From Prevotella sp. (GTDB taxonomy: Bacteria; Bacteroidota; Bacteroidia; Bacteroidales; Bacteroidaceae), in assembly GCA_017471245.1 (NCBI GenBank), contig JAFUVB010000071.1, positions 1 to 46,292 on the forward strand: a stretch of 46,292 nucleotides of DNA, read 5' to 3'. Shown piece after piece: positions 33,107 through 42,573 of the stretch. The notes beneath the pieces are model-generated. The model was not told where the DNA came from, ran no database searches, and worked only from the letters and a program-made list of their open reading frames with translations. The translations under genes and the position numbers were made by a program. Positions within the stretch are counted from its first letter, which is position 1, and every line of letters starts with the position of its first letter.

Positions 33107-34450
33107 TTATTTGTTAGGAACGGCACGGATGTTGTCAATCTTGATGATAGGAGCACACTCAACACCATTAATGCCGCCTCCGAGCACGAAGATAGTCAAA
33201 CTACCAAAATCAAGGGCTGACTTGAATGTGTTCTGCGTGAGAACGCCTGAACGGTCGGCTGTGAAGGTAGTAAGAGGAATGGTCACTGTCACCCACCTGT
33301 TGCCAGTGTCGTAAGAACCTGTTGCTGTCCAAGGACGATACATTGCGCGTCCCCAGTCGCCCATGCCATCCTCACCGTTGAAGATTTTGGCATTAGCGCC
33401 CTTAACTTCGGTGTATCCATCAATAGGATTACCGCTCAGTGTAACCTTGTCGACACCTTCGAATGCAATCTGCATAGCACCAGAAGTCCATGGGTTGGAA
33501 GAAGGAATATACATCTCGAACTTGAGCGACATCTTTTCCCAATTGGTGAAGTCAACCAGATTATACAGGGCAATACCGTCGCCTGACGTAATGTTCTGCG
33601 GTGTGTTCCAGTCGCCGCACCAATACTCGAATGAGAAAGCACCGTCGTTCCATCCGCCATCCTCGCTCATCTTGGCAATGCCGTCGCCTAACTGGACAAA
33701 GTTGCCTGTGATTGAAGTCTCATCAGAAAGAATGTCGCGTGGATGCCAGCCATGGTTGCCAAGACCTGTCAGACCATCAAAGTCGAAGAGCATGCCACGA
33801 GAGTCAAGATAGTGGAACGGCGACTCAACTTTTCCGTAGATCGTGGATACACTAATGGGACCCTCTACGTCGCACTGCGGCATATTGAAGGTGATTTCAC
33901 CCTGGCTGAAGCTGGTGAATTCGGTAACGGTCTGTCCGTCGGGAAGTGTAACCGTGAGCGGCACATTGGGATCGTCAATGAAGTAGTTTCCGTAGAGTGT
34001 CACACTCTCTCCTGCCCTGACATATTCGCAAGACATGGCAGTGAGTGAAGGACCGGGAACAACCACATGGAAATCGTAAGTTACGGTGTCTTTTGCTGCT
34101 GTAATCATATAGATTTTATCGCTTACAACTGCTGGGATACCTTCAGGAACCCTCACAATCAAGGTATGATTTGTGATGTAGCTTGTATTCAGCATCGCCT
34201 TTTGGTCGTTGAAGTAGATTTGCTGAATACTTGTCAGGTTGTTTCCAACCAGACAAATGATCGACTCTGTACTTGCTTCCACGATGAGGGAGTCTGCCTG
34301 AGAAAGATACGGCATGCGCACATACTGCACTTCAGGTATTCCGTCAGTGAGTTCAAACTTATCCGGCTCGTCTTCGCACGAAGTGAAGACACCAGCACCC
34401 ACCATCATCGCTCCTACGAACAGGGCTTTGAAATATTTGTTGATTTTCAT
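33107..34450 (-). CDS. Surface glycan-binding lipoprotein (SGBP-B type)
   Basis: This 447-residue lipoprotein has lipid Cys near 25 (GVFTSCEDE). One to two IPT-like domains (about 40-210; VRAGESVTLYGNYFID) precede a C-terminal glycan-binding domain (about 215-447; GLGNHGWHPRDIL, WCGDWNTPQN, YRPWTATGSYDTGNRWVTVTI) resembling SGBP_B binding domains with aromatic platforms. The frame opens at 34480, but ATG 34450 starts a proper signal peptide (MKINKYFKALFVGAMMV). Gaps to both neighbours are 19 nt, so it is co-transcribed with susD and the IPT protein. It should hold mannan chains at the cell surface near the SusC channel. Confidence 0.88.
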   Translation of the reverse strand: MKINKYFKALFVGAMMVGAGVFTSCEDEPDKFELTDGIPEVQYVRMPYLSQADSLIVEASTESIICLVGNNLTSIQQIYFNDQKAMLNTSYITNHTLIVRVPEGIPAVVSDKIYMITAAKDTVTYDFHVVVPGPSLTAMSCEYVRAGESVTLYGNYFIDDPNVPLTVTLPDGQTVTEFTSFSQGEITFNMPQCDVEGPISVSTIYGKVESPFHYLDSRGMLFDFDGLTGLGNHGWHPRDILSDETSITGNFVQLGDGIAKMSEDGGWNDGAFSFEYWCGDWNTPQNITSGDGIALYNLVDFTNWEKMSLKFEMYIPSSNPWTSGAMQIAFEGVDKVTLSGNPIDGYTEVKGANAKIFNGEDGMGDWGRAMYRPWTATGSYDTGNRWVTVTIPLTTFTADRSGVLTQNTFKSALDFGSLTIFVLGGGINGVECAPIIKIDNIRAVPNK

Positions 34451-34469
34451 ATCTTTATCTTTTATTATA

Positions 34470-36197
34470 TTAATAAGCATACTCTGCCCTCACGTCAACA
34501 TGCTGTGCGGGTTCGTTCAAATGCGGGTTATACACAACATCCTCATCGGGGAATGGCAAAGTGAAGATTTCTTTAGTGATATGTGGAGCTGGCGTGTCGG
34601 TGTTATAACGCTGTGTGGCAGTTACCACCCATGTGTTGCTCTCATAATAAGCCTTGTAGAGATCACCAAGTCCAAAATACTCGTTGCGGCGCTGGTTATT
34701 GATGATATCCATTGCCTTGTTTACATCATAGTAGGACATGCGCACCAAGTCGAACCAATAGTCACCCTCAAGGGCAAACTCAAGGCGACGCTCCTTCAAC
34801 ACTTCATCGAGAGTGATGCTGCTTGGTCTTTCGTAGCTGCTCACTGCACGGTGGCGCACTTTATAGAAAGCATCAATTGCGCTGGCATCGGATGTGGATC
34901 CTGCGTTTCCAATCTTTGCCTCGGCATAGATCAGATACACATCTGAGAGTCGCAAGACGTGAGTAGCCAAAGAACTGCACTGCTTGGCTGCACTGATACC
35001 AAAGGTTTTCTGATGGTCACTGTTGTTGCCATACTGATGCTTTGCGATGTTAGCTCCTGTCACAGACTGAAGACCGTCGTTGGACCCTGGCGCGTATGCT
35101 TTGTCATAAAGGAAACGAAGATAATCGAATCCGCCCTTGTCCTGCCACCAATAGCTGTATGTGTCGCCAGCCATCATCATGGTAGCCTTGCGGCGCGTGT
35201 CAACATCGGCACGCTGAGAAGGGTTGTCGAGCGCAGACACTCCAAAGGCATCCTGAAGATCCACAGAAGGACAAGACCAGTCACCCCACGACTGGAATTC
35301 GTCGAAGCCAACCATGCCAAGCTCTGAGAACAAGCAATTGCCGCAAGTGTAATTCACTTGCTCAGCCGACCAACGCCAGCCAAACAGGCTCTCTTCACAC
35401 TTATTGTTCTCACCCTTGAAGATATCCTCATAGTTTGCCATCAGTTCCTTTCCGGAATTGTCGATCACATCCTTTGCATACGATGCAGCCTTTGCCAAAT
35501 CCTCGGCATCACGCTGCCCATTGCCATTGGCATTAATGCCAGACTTAGCAAGATATACCTTAGCCAGCAATCCCTTGGCACCCCATTTGTCAATACGTCC
35601 TGCCTCGTTCTTCTCTGGGAGCAGTTCAATGGCCTTCTCAAGAGTCATTACGATATATTCGTAAAGGTCGGGAGCCTGCACTTTAACTTTCTCATTATAG
35701 TTTCCGGCTGCAATCTCACCACTGTTGTCGTGAACGATAGGCACTTCGCCGAAAATGCGCACCAGATAGAAATAAGCCATAGCCTTCCATGCGAGGCACT
35801 CTCCCATGGCAGCATTCTTAACCGTTTCAGAGGCATTGGCAGTCTTCAGTCGGTTATAGATAGTGTTTGCCTGAGCATTTACAGCCCAAAGCGAAGCCGA
35901 TGTAGACTTGATGTCGTCATCACTTCCGTTGACGGTGAATGTAAGATAGGGACTTCCGCCCATGTAGAGGTTGCCCGACATCACTTCAGGAATCTTGTAA
36001 TAGCCGCGGCTGAGGAAATCATACCACGGAGAATTGTAGAGCGAGTTTACGCTTGCTCTTGTCTGAGCATCATTCTGGAAATAGTTTCCATCGTTATATC
36101 CATCTTCGTTGGGACGGTCGAGGAAATCACCGCACGAAGCCAGCGACATACCAAGAAGCATGCTCAAAGCAATGTATTTGATATTTGAAAGTTTCAT
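34470..36197 (-). CDS. SusD/RagB-family outer-membrane lipoprotein
   Basis: This 575-residue lipoprotein has lipid Cys near 22 (SLASCGDFLDRPNEDGYNDG). The alpha-helical TPR-type body has MGECLAWKAMAYFYLVRIFGEVPIV and the C-terminal family motif VLKERRLEFALEGDYWFDLVRM. SusD proteins cap the SusC channel and pass bound glycan to it. Its stop is 19 nt before the next lipoprotein and its start 19 nt after susC. Sequence length and order are standard for a polysaccharide utilization locus. Ligand inferred to be beta-mannan. Confidence 0.95.
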   Translation of the reverse strand: MKLSNIKYIALSMLLGMSLASCGDFLDRPNEDGYNDGNYFQNDAQTRASVNSLYNSPWYDFLSRGYYKIPEVMSGNLYMGGSPYLTFTVNGSDDDIKSTSASLWAVNAQANTIYNRLKTANASETVKNAAMGECLAWKAMAYFYLVRIFGEVPIVHDNSGEIAAGNYNEKVKVQAPDLYEYIVMTLEKAIELLPEKNEAGRIDKWGAKGLLAKVYLAKSGINANGNGQRDAEDLAKAASYAKDVIDNSGKELMANYEDIFKGENNKCEESLFGWRWSAEQVNYTCGNCLFSELGMVGFDEFQSWGDWSCPSVDLQDAFGVSALDNPSQRADVDTRRKATMMMAGDTYSYWWQDKGGFDYLRFLYDKAYAPGSNDGLQSVTGANIAKHQYGNNSDHQKTFGISAAKQCSSLATHVLRLSDVYLIYAEAKIGNAGSTSDASAIDAFYKVRHRAVSSYERPSSITLDEVLKERRLEFALEGDYWFDLVRMSYYDVNKAMDIINNQRRNEYFGLGDLYKAYYESNTWVVTATQRYNTDTPAPHITKEIFTLPFPDEDVVYNPHLNEPAQHVDVRAEYAY

Positions 36198-36216
36198 ATT
36201 CTTATTACTTTATTAA

Positions 36217-39200
36217 TTAGAACGACAGATTGAGTCCAAACGAATAGGTTGTTGGCGACGGATATCGTCCAAAGTCCACTCCGTAGACATTGGGTGACAT
36301 GGTGCTCACACCGATTTCAGGATCATAGCCAGAATAGCTTGTGAAAGTAAGCAGGTTCTGGATGTTGCAGTAGATTCTCAAGTTGTCGATGTTCCACTTG
36401 GAAATCAGCTTCTTGGGGAATGTATAACCAAGAGAGATATTCTTCACGCGCAGATAGCTGCCATCCTCAATGTAGCGGTCGCTGATGCGGTCGTTGTCAT
36501 TCGGGTCGCCGATGATGGCGCGCGGCATGTTGGTTTCAGGATTGCTCACACGGATATTATCCACGTGCTGATACCACTGAGATCCGTCCTCGTAAACAAT
36601 ACCTGCATTGATTGGCTCCAAGCGTGCACGACCTGTTACGTCGTTATGCTGGTTGCTCCAAGCGCTGCTCATGGTGGTGAGTCCGCGCTTTGTGAGGTTC
36701 ATCACCTTGTTTCCGTATGTACCGTTGATGAAGATGCTCAGGTCGAAATTCTTGTAACGGAATGTGTTGGTCCATCCGTAGGTGAACTTAGGCATTGGTG
36801 AGCCGATGTTTGTACGGTCGTTTTCATCAATTTTTCCATCGGGTTTTCCCTCGGGACCACTGATATCCTTAAACTTGATATCGCCAACCCACACTGTATT
36901 TGCGCTGTTGAACACACCATCGGCAGGCTTTGAGTTGGCAGGAAGCGGAGAATGCTGCAGATCGTCAAGATCCTTATAAACGCCGTCAGTAACATATCCA
37001 TAGAAAGAATAGAGGCTTTCGCCGATATCAGACAGCGTTACCAATGTCTGTCCCCACTGTGCATAGCCCATGATGGCAGAGCTTGCTGTTCCGTTCAGGG
37101 CAACCAGCTTGTTCTTGTTGAATGAAATCTGAGCCTCACTATCCCACTGGAAGGCACCAACCAATGGATGAGTGTTCAGTGTAATCTCAAGACCGGTGTT
37201 GCGGATATGTCCGTAGTTACCCATAGGAGCTCTCAGCTTAGAGTTGTCGTTACCGCCGGTACCCATATAAGAAGGTGTCTGCAGCGACATCAACATATCT
37301 TTTGACTCTTTCTTATACCAGTCGATGGTAAGATTAATCCTGTCGTGCAGGAAACCGAGATCAAGACCCAAGTCTACCTGCTCTTGCTTCTCCCACATCA
37401 CATCCAGGTTAGGAATGTTCTGAGGACGATAGCCTGTACCCAGGTCGGTGTAAACCTGCTGCATGGTTACACCCCATACAAACGAGTTAATGCTGGAGTT
37501 ACCAGTCTGTCCCCATCCCACGCGCAGCTTACCATTGCTGATAATCTTGCTGAGTGCTGACTCTTCAAAGAATTTCTCATTGGTGAAACGCCATGAGGCA
37601 GCTGCTGAATGGAATCCAGCCCAACGCTTGTTTGGACCGAAATTGGAACTACCATCATAGCGATAGGTATAGGTAGCATTGTAACGATTGTCATAGCTGT
37701 ATGTCCATCGTGTGAAGAACGAAGCCATTGAAGAGCTGCCGTAGCCCAGATTGATGCTTGGTGTGTTCTGACCGAGTTTCGGATTGTGAACGGCATCAGA
37801 AGGAAGGTTTGAGTTGGAAACACCTTCATAGTCCCATTTGCTCTCCCAGCACTCCTGTCCCACCATGGCAGTCACAGAATGCTTGTCGGCAAAGGTGTTG
37901 CTGTAGGTTACATAGTTCTTCAGCTGCCAGAATGTGTTGTTGTTCTTCTGCCATGAGCTCTCGTTGGTTTCTTTCCAGTTGTTCATGCTGATGGTGTTAT
38001 AGAACATTTCAGCCTTGCTGTAGCCGATATCGTAGCCCAGCTCTGCATGCCAAACGATGTTCTTCAACGGAGTGATATCAGCATAGATGTTACCGCTCAG
38101 CTTCTTACGGTTCAGCTCATTGCTCTGCTCCATTGCCTTTGCAATAGGGTTGTGAATGCTGTAGTTTGCACGTGCAAACGATGCATAACCGCCCTCGATG
38201 TCGTAAATGGGGGCTTCCGGAATAGAAGTCAAAGCGAAATTCACGATACCCTCGGCACCGTCGGTGAGTTTCAGGTCATCATTTGAATCAGAGAAAGTGG
38301 CGTTCAAGCCAACCTTCAGCCATGATTTCAACTGCGAATCGAGGTTGACACGCACGGAAAGACGGTTGAAGTTTGATCCGATGATTGTTCCTTCCTGATC
38401 CATGTATCCCGCAGAGAGATAATACTGAATCTTGTCGGTACCACCTTGAGCAGAAATCTGATGCTGGTGCTGGAATGCTGTTTGGAAAATGGCATCCTGC
38501 CAGTTGGTTCCCTTGCCAAGAAGCGACACGTCGCTATAATATGGGTCATCCCTCAGACCACCGATTCCATATTTCACGAAATCGTTATAATAGTCGGCAA
38601 ACTCGCGAAGATCCATCATATCCAAACGCTTGGTCTGACGGCTCCAGGCAGTCATGCCGTCGTATGAGAACTTTGCCTCGCCGGCCTTACCGTGCTTGGT
38701 GGTGATGAGCACCACACCGTTGGCACCCTGCGCACCATAAATAGCAGTTGCGGAAGCATCTTTCAGGATTTCCATGCTCACGATATCGGCGGGGTTGATT
38801 GTCGACAATGGTGAAATTGTTGACACGGGACCGTTGTCGAGTTTGGATCCGAATCCCAGTCCGTTGGCACTGCTGCTGCCTGTCTGGACTATCACACCGT
38901 CGATCACATACAGAGGTTCTGCATTAGAATTAATGGTTGCCTGTCCGCGCACGCGGATAGAAGAAGCCGTTCCTGGAGCACCAGAGGTTGACACGGCAGT
39001 AACACCGGCAGCACGACCCTGCAGTGACTGGTCGAGCGATGTAATGATAGATCCCTTCATGGCGTTCTCTCCCAACGAGACAGAAGAGCCCGAGATGTCA
39101 CTCTTCTTCATCGTACCGTAACCAACGACCACCACTTCGTCGAGCATGGCGCGGTCTTCTTCCAATGTAATGGCGAAGGTTGACTGGTTGCCCACCTTAA

Positions 39201-39495
39201 CCACTTTTGTCTTGTAGCCTACATACGAAATCTCAAGGTCAGACCCTGGCTTCACATTCAGCGTAAAGTTACCGTCGAAATCCGTAACTGTACCGTTACT
39301 GGTTCCCTTTTCCATGACAGTGGCACCGATAACCGGCCCCATGGCATCACTGACGACACCTGTAACTTTCTTGGCCTGCTGCACCGACTGAACGGACTTA
39401 ACAGCAGAATCGGCATGTGCCTGCGGCGCATAACCGAATCCCAAGAGCGCACAGATACCGACTATGAGCGCTGTCTTTCTTGATTTTTGATTCAT
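36217..39495 (-). CDS. SusC/RagA-family TonB-dependent glycan transporter
   Basis: This 1092-residue outer-membrane protein has a signal peptide (about 1-28), a carboxypeptidase-like regulatory domain (VTGVVSDAMGPVIGATVMEK, about 44-115), a plug domain with LDEVVVVGYGTMKK and VLITTKHGKAG, and a large beta-barrel ending in a family C-terminus (TTYSFGLNLSF, final Phe). The position of VSTISPLSTINPADIVSMEILKD fits the SusC plug. It imports oligosaccharides with SusD, powered by TonB. It is the first gene of the mannan operon, and a -7 element lies 75 nt before the ATG. No adjacent HTCS or ECF sigma/anti-sigma pair is in the window, so regulation is unresolved. Confidence 0.96.
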   Translation of the reverse strand: MNQKSRKTALIVGICALLGFGYAPQAHADSAVKSVQSVQQAKKVTGVVSDAMGPVIGATVMEKGTSNGTVTDFDGNFTLNVKPGSDLEISYVGYKTKVVKVGNQSTFAITLEEDRAMLDEVVVVGYGTMKKSDISGSSVSLGENAMKGSIITSLDQSLQGRAAGVTAVSTSGAPGTASSIRVRGQATINSNAEPLYVIDGVIVQTGSSSANGLGFGSKLDNGPVSTISPLSTINPADIVSMEILKDASATAIYGAQGANGVVLITTKHGKAGEAKFSYDGMTAWSRQTKRLDMMDLREFADYYNDFVKYGIGGLRDDPYYSDVSLLGKGTNWQDAIFQTAFQHQHQISAQGGTDKIQYYLSAGYMDQEGTIIGSNFNRLSVRVNLDSQLKSWLKVGLNATFSDSNDDLKLTDGAEGIVNFALTSIPEAPIYDIEGGYASFARANYSIHNPIAKAMEQSNELNRKKLSGNIYADITPLKNIVWHAELGYDIGYSKAEMFYNTISMNNWKETNESSWQKNNNTFWQLKNYVTYSNTFADKHSVTAMVGQECWESKWDYEGVSNSNLPSDAVHNPKLGQNTPSINLGYGSSSMASFFTRWTYSYDNRYNATYTYRYDGSSNFGPNKRWAGFHSAAASWRFTNEKFFEESALSKIISNGKLRVGWGQTGNSSINSFVWGVTMQQVYTDLGTGYRPQNIPNLDVMWEKQEQVDLGLDLGFLHDRINLTIDWYKKESKDMLMSLQTPSYMGTGGNDNSKLRAPMGNYGHIRNTGLEITLNTHPLVGAFQWDSEAQISFNKNKLVALNGTASSAIMGYAQWGQTLVTLSDIGESLYSFYGYVTDGVYKDLDDLQHSPLPANSKPADGVFNSANTVWVGDIKFKDISGPEGKPDGKIDENDRTNIGSPMPKFTYGWTNTFRYKNFDLSIFINGTYGNKVMNLTKRGLTTMSSAWSNQHNDVTGRARLEPINAGIVYEDGSQWYQHVDNIRVSNPETNMPRAIIGDPNDNDRISDRYIEDGSYLRVKNISLGYTFPKKLISKWNIDNLRIYCNIQNLLTFTSYSGYDPEIGVSTMSPNVYGVDFGRYPSPTTYSFGLNLSF

Positions 39496-39569
39496 ACTTT
39501 AAGTATTTACTTAGGTTATTAGAATTTGATTAAATAATGACTAATTAGTAACGATTTTGAATTCGTTTG

Positions 39570-39577
39570 CAAAGATA
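39570..39577 (-). promoter_or_regulatory. -7 element of the susC operon
   Basis: On the minus strand TATCTTTG matches TAnnTTTG, giving a leader of about 70 nt before the susC ATG. No TTTG is correctly spaced upstream, which suggests an activator-dependent promoter. The rest of 39496-39708 is AT-rich and shows nothing else I can name. Confidence 0.5.
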
Positions 39578-39708
39578 AGTCAATTTTCGCAAAAATTATA
39601 ATACTTTTTTGCTTATTGTTTGTATTTTCTTGCTTGCAGCGTTTTTTCTCTCTTTTATAGGGTTTGTGAGATGCGCTGCGGCGGTAAAGCGCGGTCGTTT
39701 TTAGCGAT

Positions 39709-40404
39709 TCAATACACGAAACTCTTCTCGCGGAGCCCCTCGTATGAGTTGACGGCTACGGTCACTGTGTCGCCACGCGCAATGGTGCACGGCAGCTTCT
39801 TCATCGGAATGCTCACATAGACCTTGGAAGAATAGTATTCCGGCATCTGATGCTGGTCGTGATAGAAGCGGAGACGTATGTGGCGATACCTGTCGGGATG
39901 CTCGTACACGGTATCGCACATCATGCCCACCACGTGACGGTTGTCGCTTTCGTCGGGATTCCCCGTCTTCAGGAGAAGTCCCATGTTGATATACTCGTTT
40001 TGCTTGCTTTGCCAGATACTCTCCAAAGTAACGGGATCGGTCTTCATGGCACTCTTCAGCGACGATGTCATGCGCACCGTTGGCACACTGACCGTTGACA
40101 CGGTGAAGGGTGTCACCTCACCATCTTTCTTCTGATAATACAGCAGTGCGCGATAGGTGCTGTCGGAAGCGGTCTTCCACGACACCTTAAACGGCGATGC
40201 AAACATGAGTTGTTCACCCTCGTCGGTCACGGCACTCACGAAAGCGCCCTGACTGTCGGTTGCCGTTTCCACGAAATCGGCTCTCATGAATGAGTATTCA
40301 CCATTGCCTGTTTCATAATCCTCGGTGGTACACGACAGCATCAAGCAAGAAACGATTCCTGCAAAGAGTAGTATTCTATTGATATTTACTGACAGTTTCT
40401 TCAT
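39709..40404 (-). CDS. NigD-like lipoprotein
   Basis: This 231-residue lipoprotein has lipid Cys near 25 (SCLMLSCTTED). Its body has the NigD-like pattern: a short beta-domain with GEYSFMRADFVETATDS and EGEQLMFASPF, followed by a second beta-domain with RLRFYHDQHQMPEYYSSKVYVSIP. NigD was named for a Bacteroides bacteriocin locus; most members are of unknown function and are widespread Bacteroidota lipoproteins. ATG 40404 is chosen; an ATG two codons upstream (40410) is equivalent. It has two tandem promoters and sits alone, so a link to the mannan genes is doubtful. Confidence 0.82.
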   Translation of the reverse strand: MKKLSVNINRILLFAGIVSCLMLSCTTEDYETGNGEYSFMRADFVETATDSQGAFVSAVTDEGEQLMFASPFKVSWKTASDSTYRALLYYQKKDGEVTPFTVSTVSVPTVRMTSSLKSAMKTDPVTLESIWQSKQNEYINMGLLLKTGNPDESDNRHVVGMMCDTVYEHPDRYRHIRLRFYHDQHQMPEYYSSKVYVSIPMKKLPCTIARGDTVTVAVNSYEGLREKSFVY

Positions 40405-40449
40405 TTGCATTTTTCAATACCGGCACAAACGAATGCGCCATTCAAGCGG

Positions 40450-40480
40450 CAAAGTTACAAAAAGTCGAGCATAAAACAAA
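40450..40480 (-). promoter_or_regulatory. Proximal promoter of the NigD-like gene
   Basis: On the minus strand TTTG (plus 40477-40480), 19 nt, and TAACTTTG (plus 40450-40457) match the consensus. It lies 46 nt before the ATG at 40404. Confidence 0.65.
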
Positions 40481-40532
40481 GAAACATGATTCTTTTTTTG
40501 TCGAGACAGAGTAACTTCGCGCTCTTTGACCG

Positions 40533-40564
40533 CAAAGTTACATAAAAAGCGAGAGAAATGCAAA
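40533..40564 (-). promoter_or_regulatory. Distal promoter of the NigD-like gene
   Basis: A second promoter, TTTG (plus 40561-40564), 20 nt, TAACTTTG (plus 40533-40540), lies 83 bp upstream of the first with similar flanks (CAAAGTTACA, AAAAAG, CGAG). An inverted copy (GTAACTTCGCG, 40511-40521, against CGCAAAGTTAC, 40531-40541) lies beside it, making an 11-bp palindrome with one mismatch. Confidence 0.55.
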
Positions 40565-40643
40565 AGGAAAACAAGTTTTTTTCCTGAATCCGCTTTAACT
40601 ACTACGTCCTAACAGCTATATATAGTTAAGTGAAGAATAAAAT

Positions 40644-40950
40644 GCACCTGCGCATACCGCGCTGATATACAGCGAATTGCATGAAAAACAACCCGCACCC
40701 GATGCCACACCCGATGCCACACCCGATGCCGCATCCGGATCAATTTCGTTAGCACGTTGCACATAAACGCAGCAAGGTGCAGGGCTGGGTGTGGGATCGG
40801 GTGTGGGATCGGGTGTGGCATCGGGTGTGGCATCGGGTGTGGCATCGGGTGTGGCATCGGGTGCGGGTTGTTTTTCATGCAACTCCCTATCTGTCTGATA
40901 CTTACGCACAGGTGCAGGAAAACTGCTTTTTTATCTCCGGGAGAGAAAAA
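40644..40950. repeat. Long palindromic element, copy 2, with 12-bp repeats
   Basis: Arms of 57 nt (40644-40700 and 40859-40915) are inverted: read outward each runs GGGTGCGGGTTGTTTTTCATG, with CAA next and GCNCAGGTGC at the end. The core carries GGGTGTGGCATC/GGGTGTGGGATC 12-bp units, six and a part on the right (40787-40867) and three to four inverted on the left (40696-40735). The right tail (CTTTTTTATC, GGGAGAG) matches copy 1 at 410-835. The repeats encode GVAS in an open frame on both strands, but no start, stop or length is conserved. The remainder of 40405-41097 holds promoters and a hairpin. Confidence 0.75.
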
Positions 40951-41017
40951 CATAGCAAACGACATGAACGACGGAAACCTATGGTTTCGATGTCTGAAAG
41001 CTATGATTTTGAAGGGC

Positions 41018-41054
41018 AAAAGCTATGGTTTTGAGCACCCAAACCATAGCTTTT
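41018..41054. terminator. Perfect 14-bp hairpin downstream of the PepSY gene
   Basis: AAAAGCTATGGTTT (41018-41031) and AAACCATAGCTTTT (41041-41054) are perfectly inverted around 9 nt. Two degenerate copies (CTATGATTTTGA, CTATGGTTTCGA) precede it at about 40978-41012. It lies 44 bp past the PepSY stop on the minus strand and ends in four T in that direction, so a modest terminator is plausible. The unit resembles the 22-bp repeats at 237-412, which flank the other palindromic element. Confidence 0.5.
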
Positions 41055-41097
41055 GAAAAACGGGAGCCATTTTGCCTTCACCGGCGTTGATGGCTCG

Positions 41098-42573
41098 TCA
41101 TTGTTTTTTCGCTCTTTTCTTGCGGAATTTCTTTCGTATATACTTGAAAGAAAGCAGGATGCCTGTGACGGAAACCAGCGTTCCCCCGAGAAGGAGCACC
41201 CACATGATGATTTGTCGCAGCAGAGGATGGTGGGCAAAGAAATGAGTGTTCAAGGCATGGAGCCCGGAATACATCCACTTGCCTGCACGCTTGTTGGTGT
41301 TGTAATAGCGGCAGGAGCCGTCTTTCGGGTTGATGTAGTATACGCTTTTGTCGGCATCGTCCACCGAAACGCGGCATACGGGCAGGGGAAGCTTGCGCTT
41401 TTGGCTCACGTAGTAGTCGTCGTAGTCGGTCATCATCGCTGCCATCGCATTCTGGGGATGATGAACCGCCTTCACGATGCGCAGGCACATCGACTCGCTA
41501 AGTTCCACCCGCCTCACCAATGTGTCGGCGGCATCCACCAGATAGTCATCATCTTGAGTCCATACGTGATAGAACGGCATATCGCCCATCTGCATGAACG
41601 CAAGGCGGCGCACATCATCTGAGGCGAGCACCCGGCGGCAGTCTAACCTGAAAAGATTCAGGTTGAGGGTCTTCGCATACACTTGCCGCGCATCGTGGTT
41701 GCCGTGAACAGGCCAGATGAGCTTCGGTGCGTCGGCGAGCGACATGAATCCGCTGAATATCCAAGTGAGAACAAACAGCCCGAAAAAGAGCCCTGCCACG
41801 TGGTGCCAGCGGAAGAGCGGCTTCTTGTATGGGCTGACGGCAGCCTTGCCGCCCCTCTTTTTCCGTGCCAAGAGCATGGAGCGTATGCCCACGATGATGC
41901 CGCTGATGACCATGGCAATGCCAAAACCGGAAATCCAGAGCACCGTATCGGTCCACGGCTGGCGCCCCGTGGCCCGCAGCTTCGTGATGTAGATCCAATG
42001 GGGAATGGCTCCCACCCATGCCCAGAAGCGGCTCTCGCGGTCGGTGAGTTGGAGGACTTGCCCCGTGCGCGAGGAGAGATACAACTCCGTTGCCCGCCCG
42101 TCGGCGAACCCGTAATGATAGATGGGATATTCCTTGAACGGCATTGCCCCGATGAGCCACACGTCGATCTGGCTGAGCGTGTCTATGAGCTGCGGCGGTG
42201 CAGCCGACCATCTTGATGCCGCCTCGCTCAGCTGTTCGGCACTCAGGCCGTGGATTTCGTTCCCGTCAGAGGCATCCACCACGCGCTCTCCATCACTTGA
42301 TGCCACCCGCCAGAGGCACACGCTGCCTGCCCGCTCAAGCGAGATGGCAGAACAGGCGGCACTGTCGGAAACCAACGGAAGGGGATAATCCGCGCCGACG
42401 GATGAGGGCATGATGCGCCCGGAGTGCTGCGTGCGCTGCCCGTCGGTCACGCTGGGATAGCCGTGATACATCATCACCATGCCCGAAAGGAACCACATCA
42501 GGAACAGGATGCTGAGCAGCGAGCCCAGTATCCTGTGGATTCTCATGAAAAGAGAGCCTGTCTTCATCGTCAT
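41098..42573 (-). CDS. PepSY-domain transmembrane protein
   Basis: This 491-residue inner-membrane protein has the PepSY-associated architecture: an N-terminal helix (ILGSLLSILFLMWFLSGMVMMYHGYP), periplasmic PepSY-like segments, a central pair of helices (DTVLWISGFGIAMVISGI; HHVAGLFFGLFVLTWIFSGFMSL), a second periplasmic domain, and a last helix (IMWVLLLGGTLVSVTGILLSF) before a basic tail. Such proteins often accompany siderophore receptors and may reduce or release metal at the inner membrane. Its start overlaps the TonB-receptor stop (TGATG), so both are one operon under the cobalamin riboswitch. ATG 42567 is an alternative start. Role inferred. Confidence 0.88.
   Translation of the reverse strand: MTMKTGSLFMRIHRILGSLLSILFLMWFLSGMVMMYHGYPSVTDGQRTQHSGRIMPSSVGADYPLPLVSDSAACSAISLERAGSVCLWRVASSDGERVVDASDGNEIHGLSAEQLSEAASRWSAAPPQLIDTLSQIDVWLIGAMPFKEYPIYHYGFADGRATELYLSSRTGQVLQLTDRESRFWAWVGAIPHWIYITKLRATGRQPWTDTVLWISGFGIAMVISGIIVGIRSMLLARKKRGGKAAVSPYKKPLFRWHHVAGLFFGLFVLTWIFSGFMSLADAPKLIWPVHGNHDARQVYAKTLNLNLFRLDCRRVLASDDVRRLAFMQMGDMPFYHVWTQDDDYLVDAADTLVRRVELSESMCLRIVKAVHHPQNAMAAMMTDYDDYYVSQKRKLPLPVCRVSVDDADKSVYYINPKDGSCRYYNTNKRAGKWMYSGLHALNTHFFAHHPLLRQIIMWVLLLGGTLVSVTGILLSFKYIRKKFRKKRAKKQ

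Noticed and set aside
40616-41056. Open frames encoding GVAS or CGIG repeats on both strands
   Set aside because: All come from the 12-bp repeat core of the palindromic element. Similar peptides from the four arms reflect DNA similarity, with the reading frame not kept between arms.
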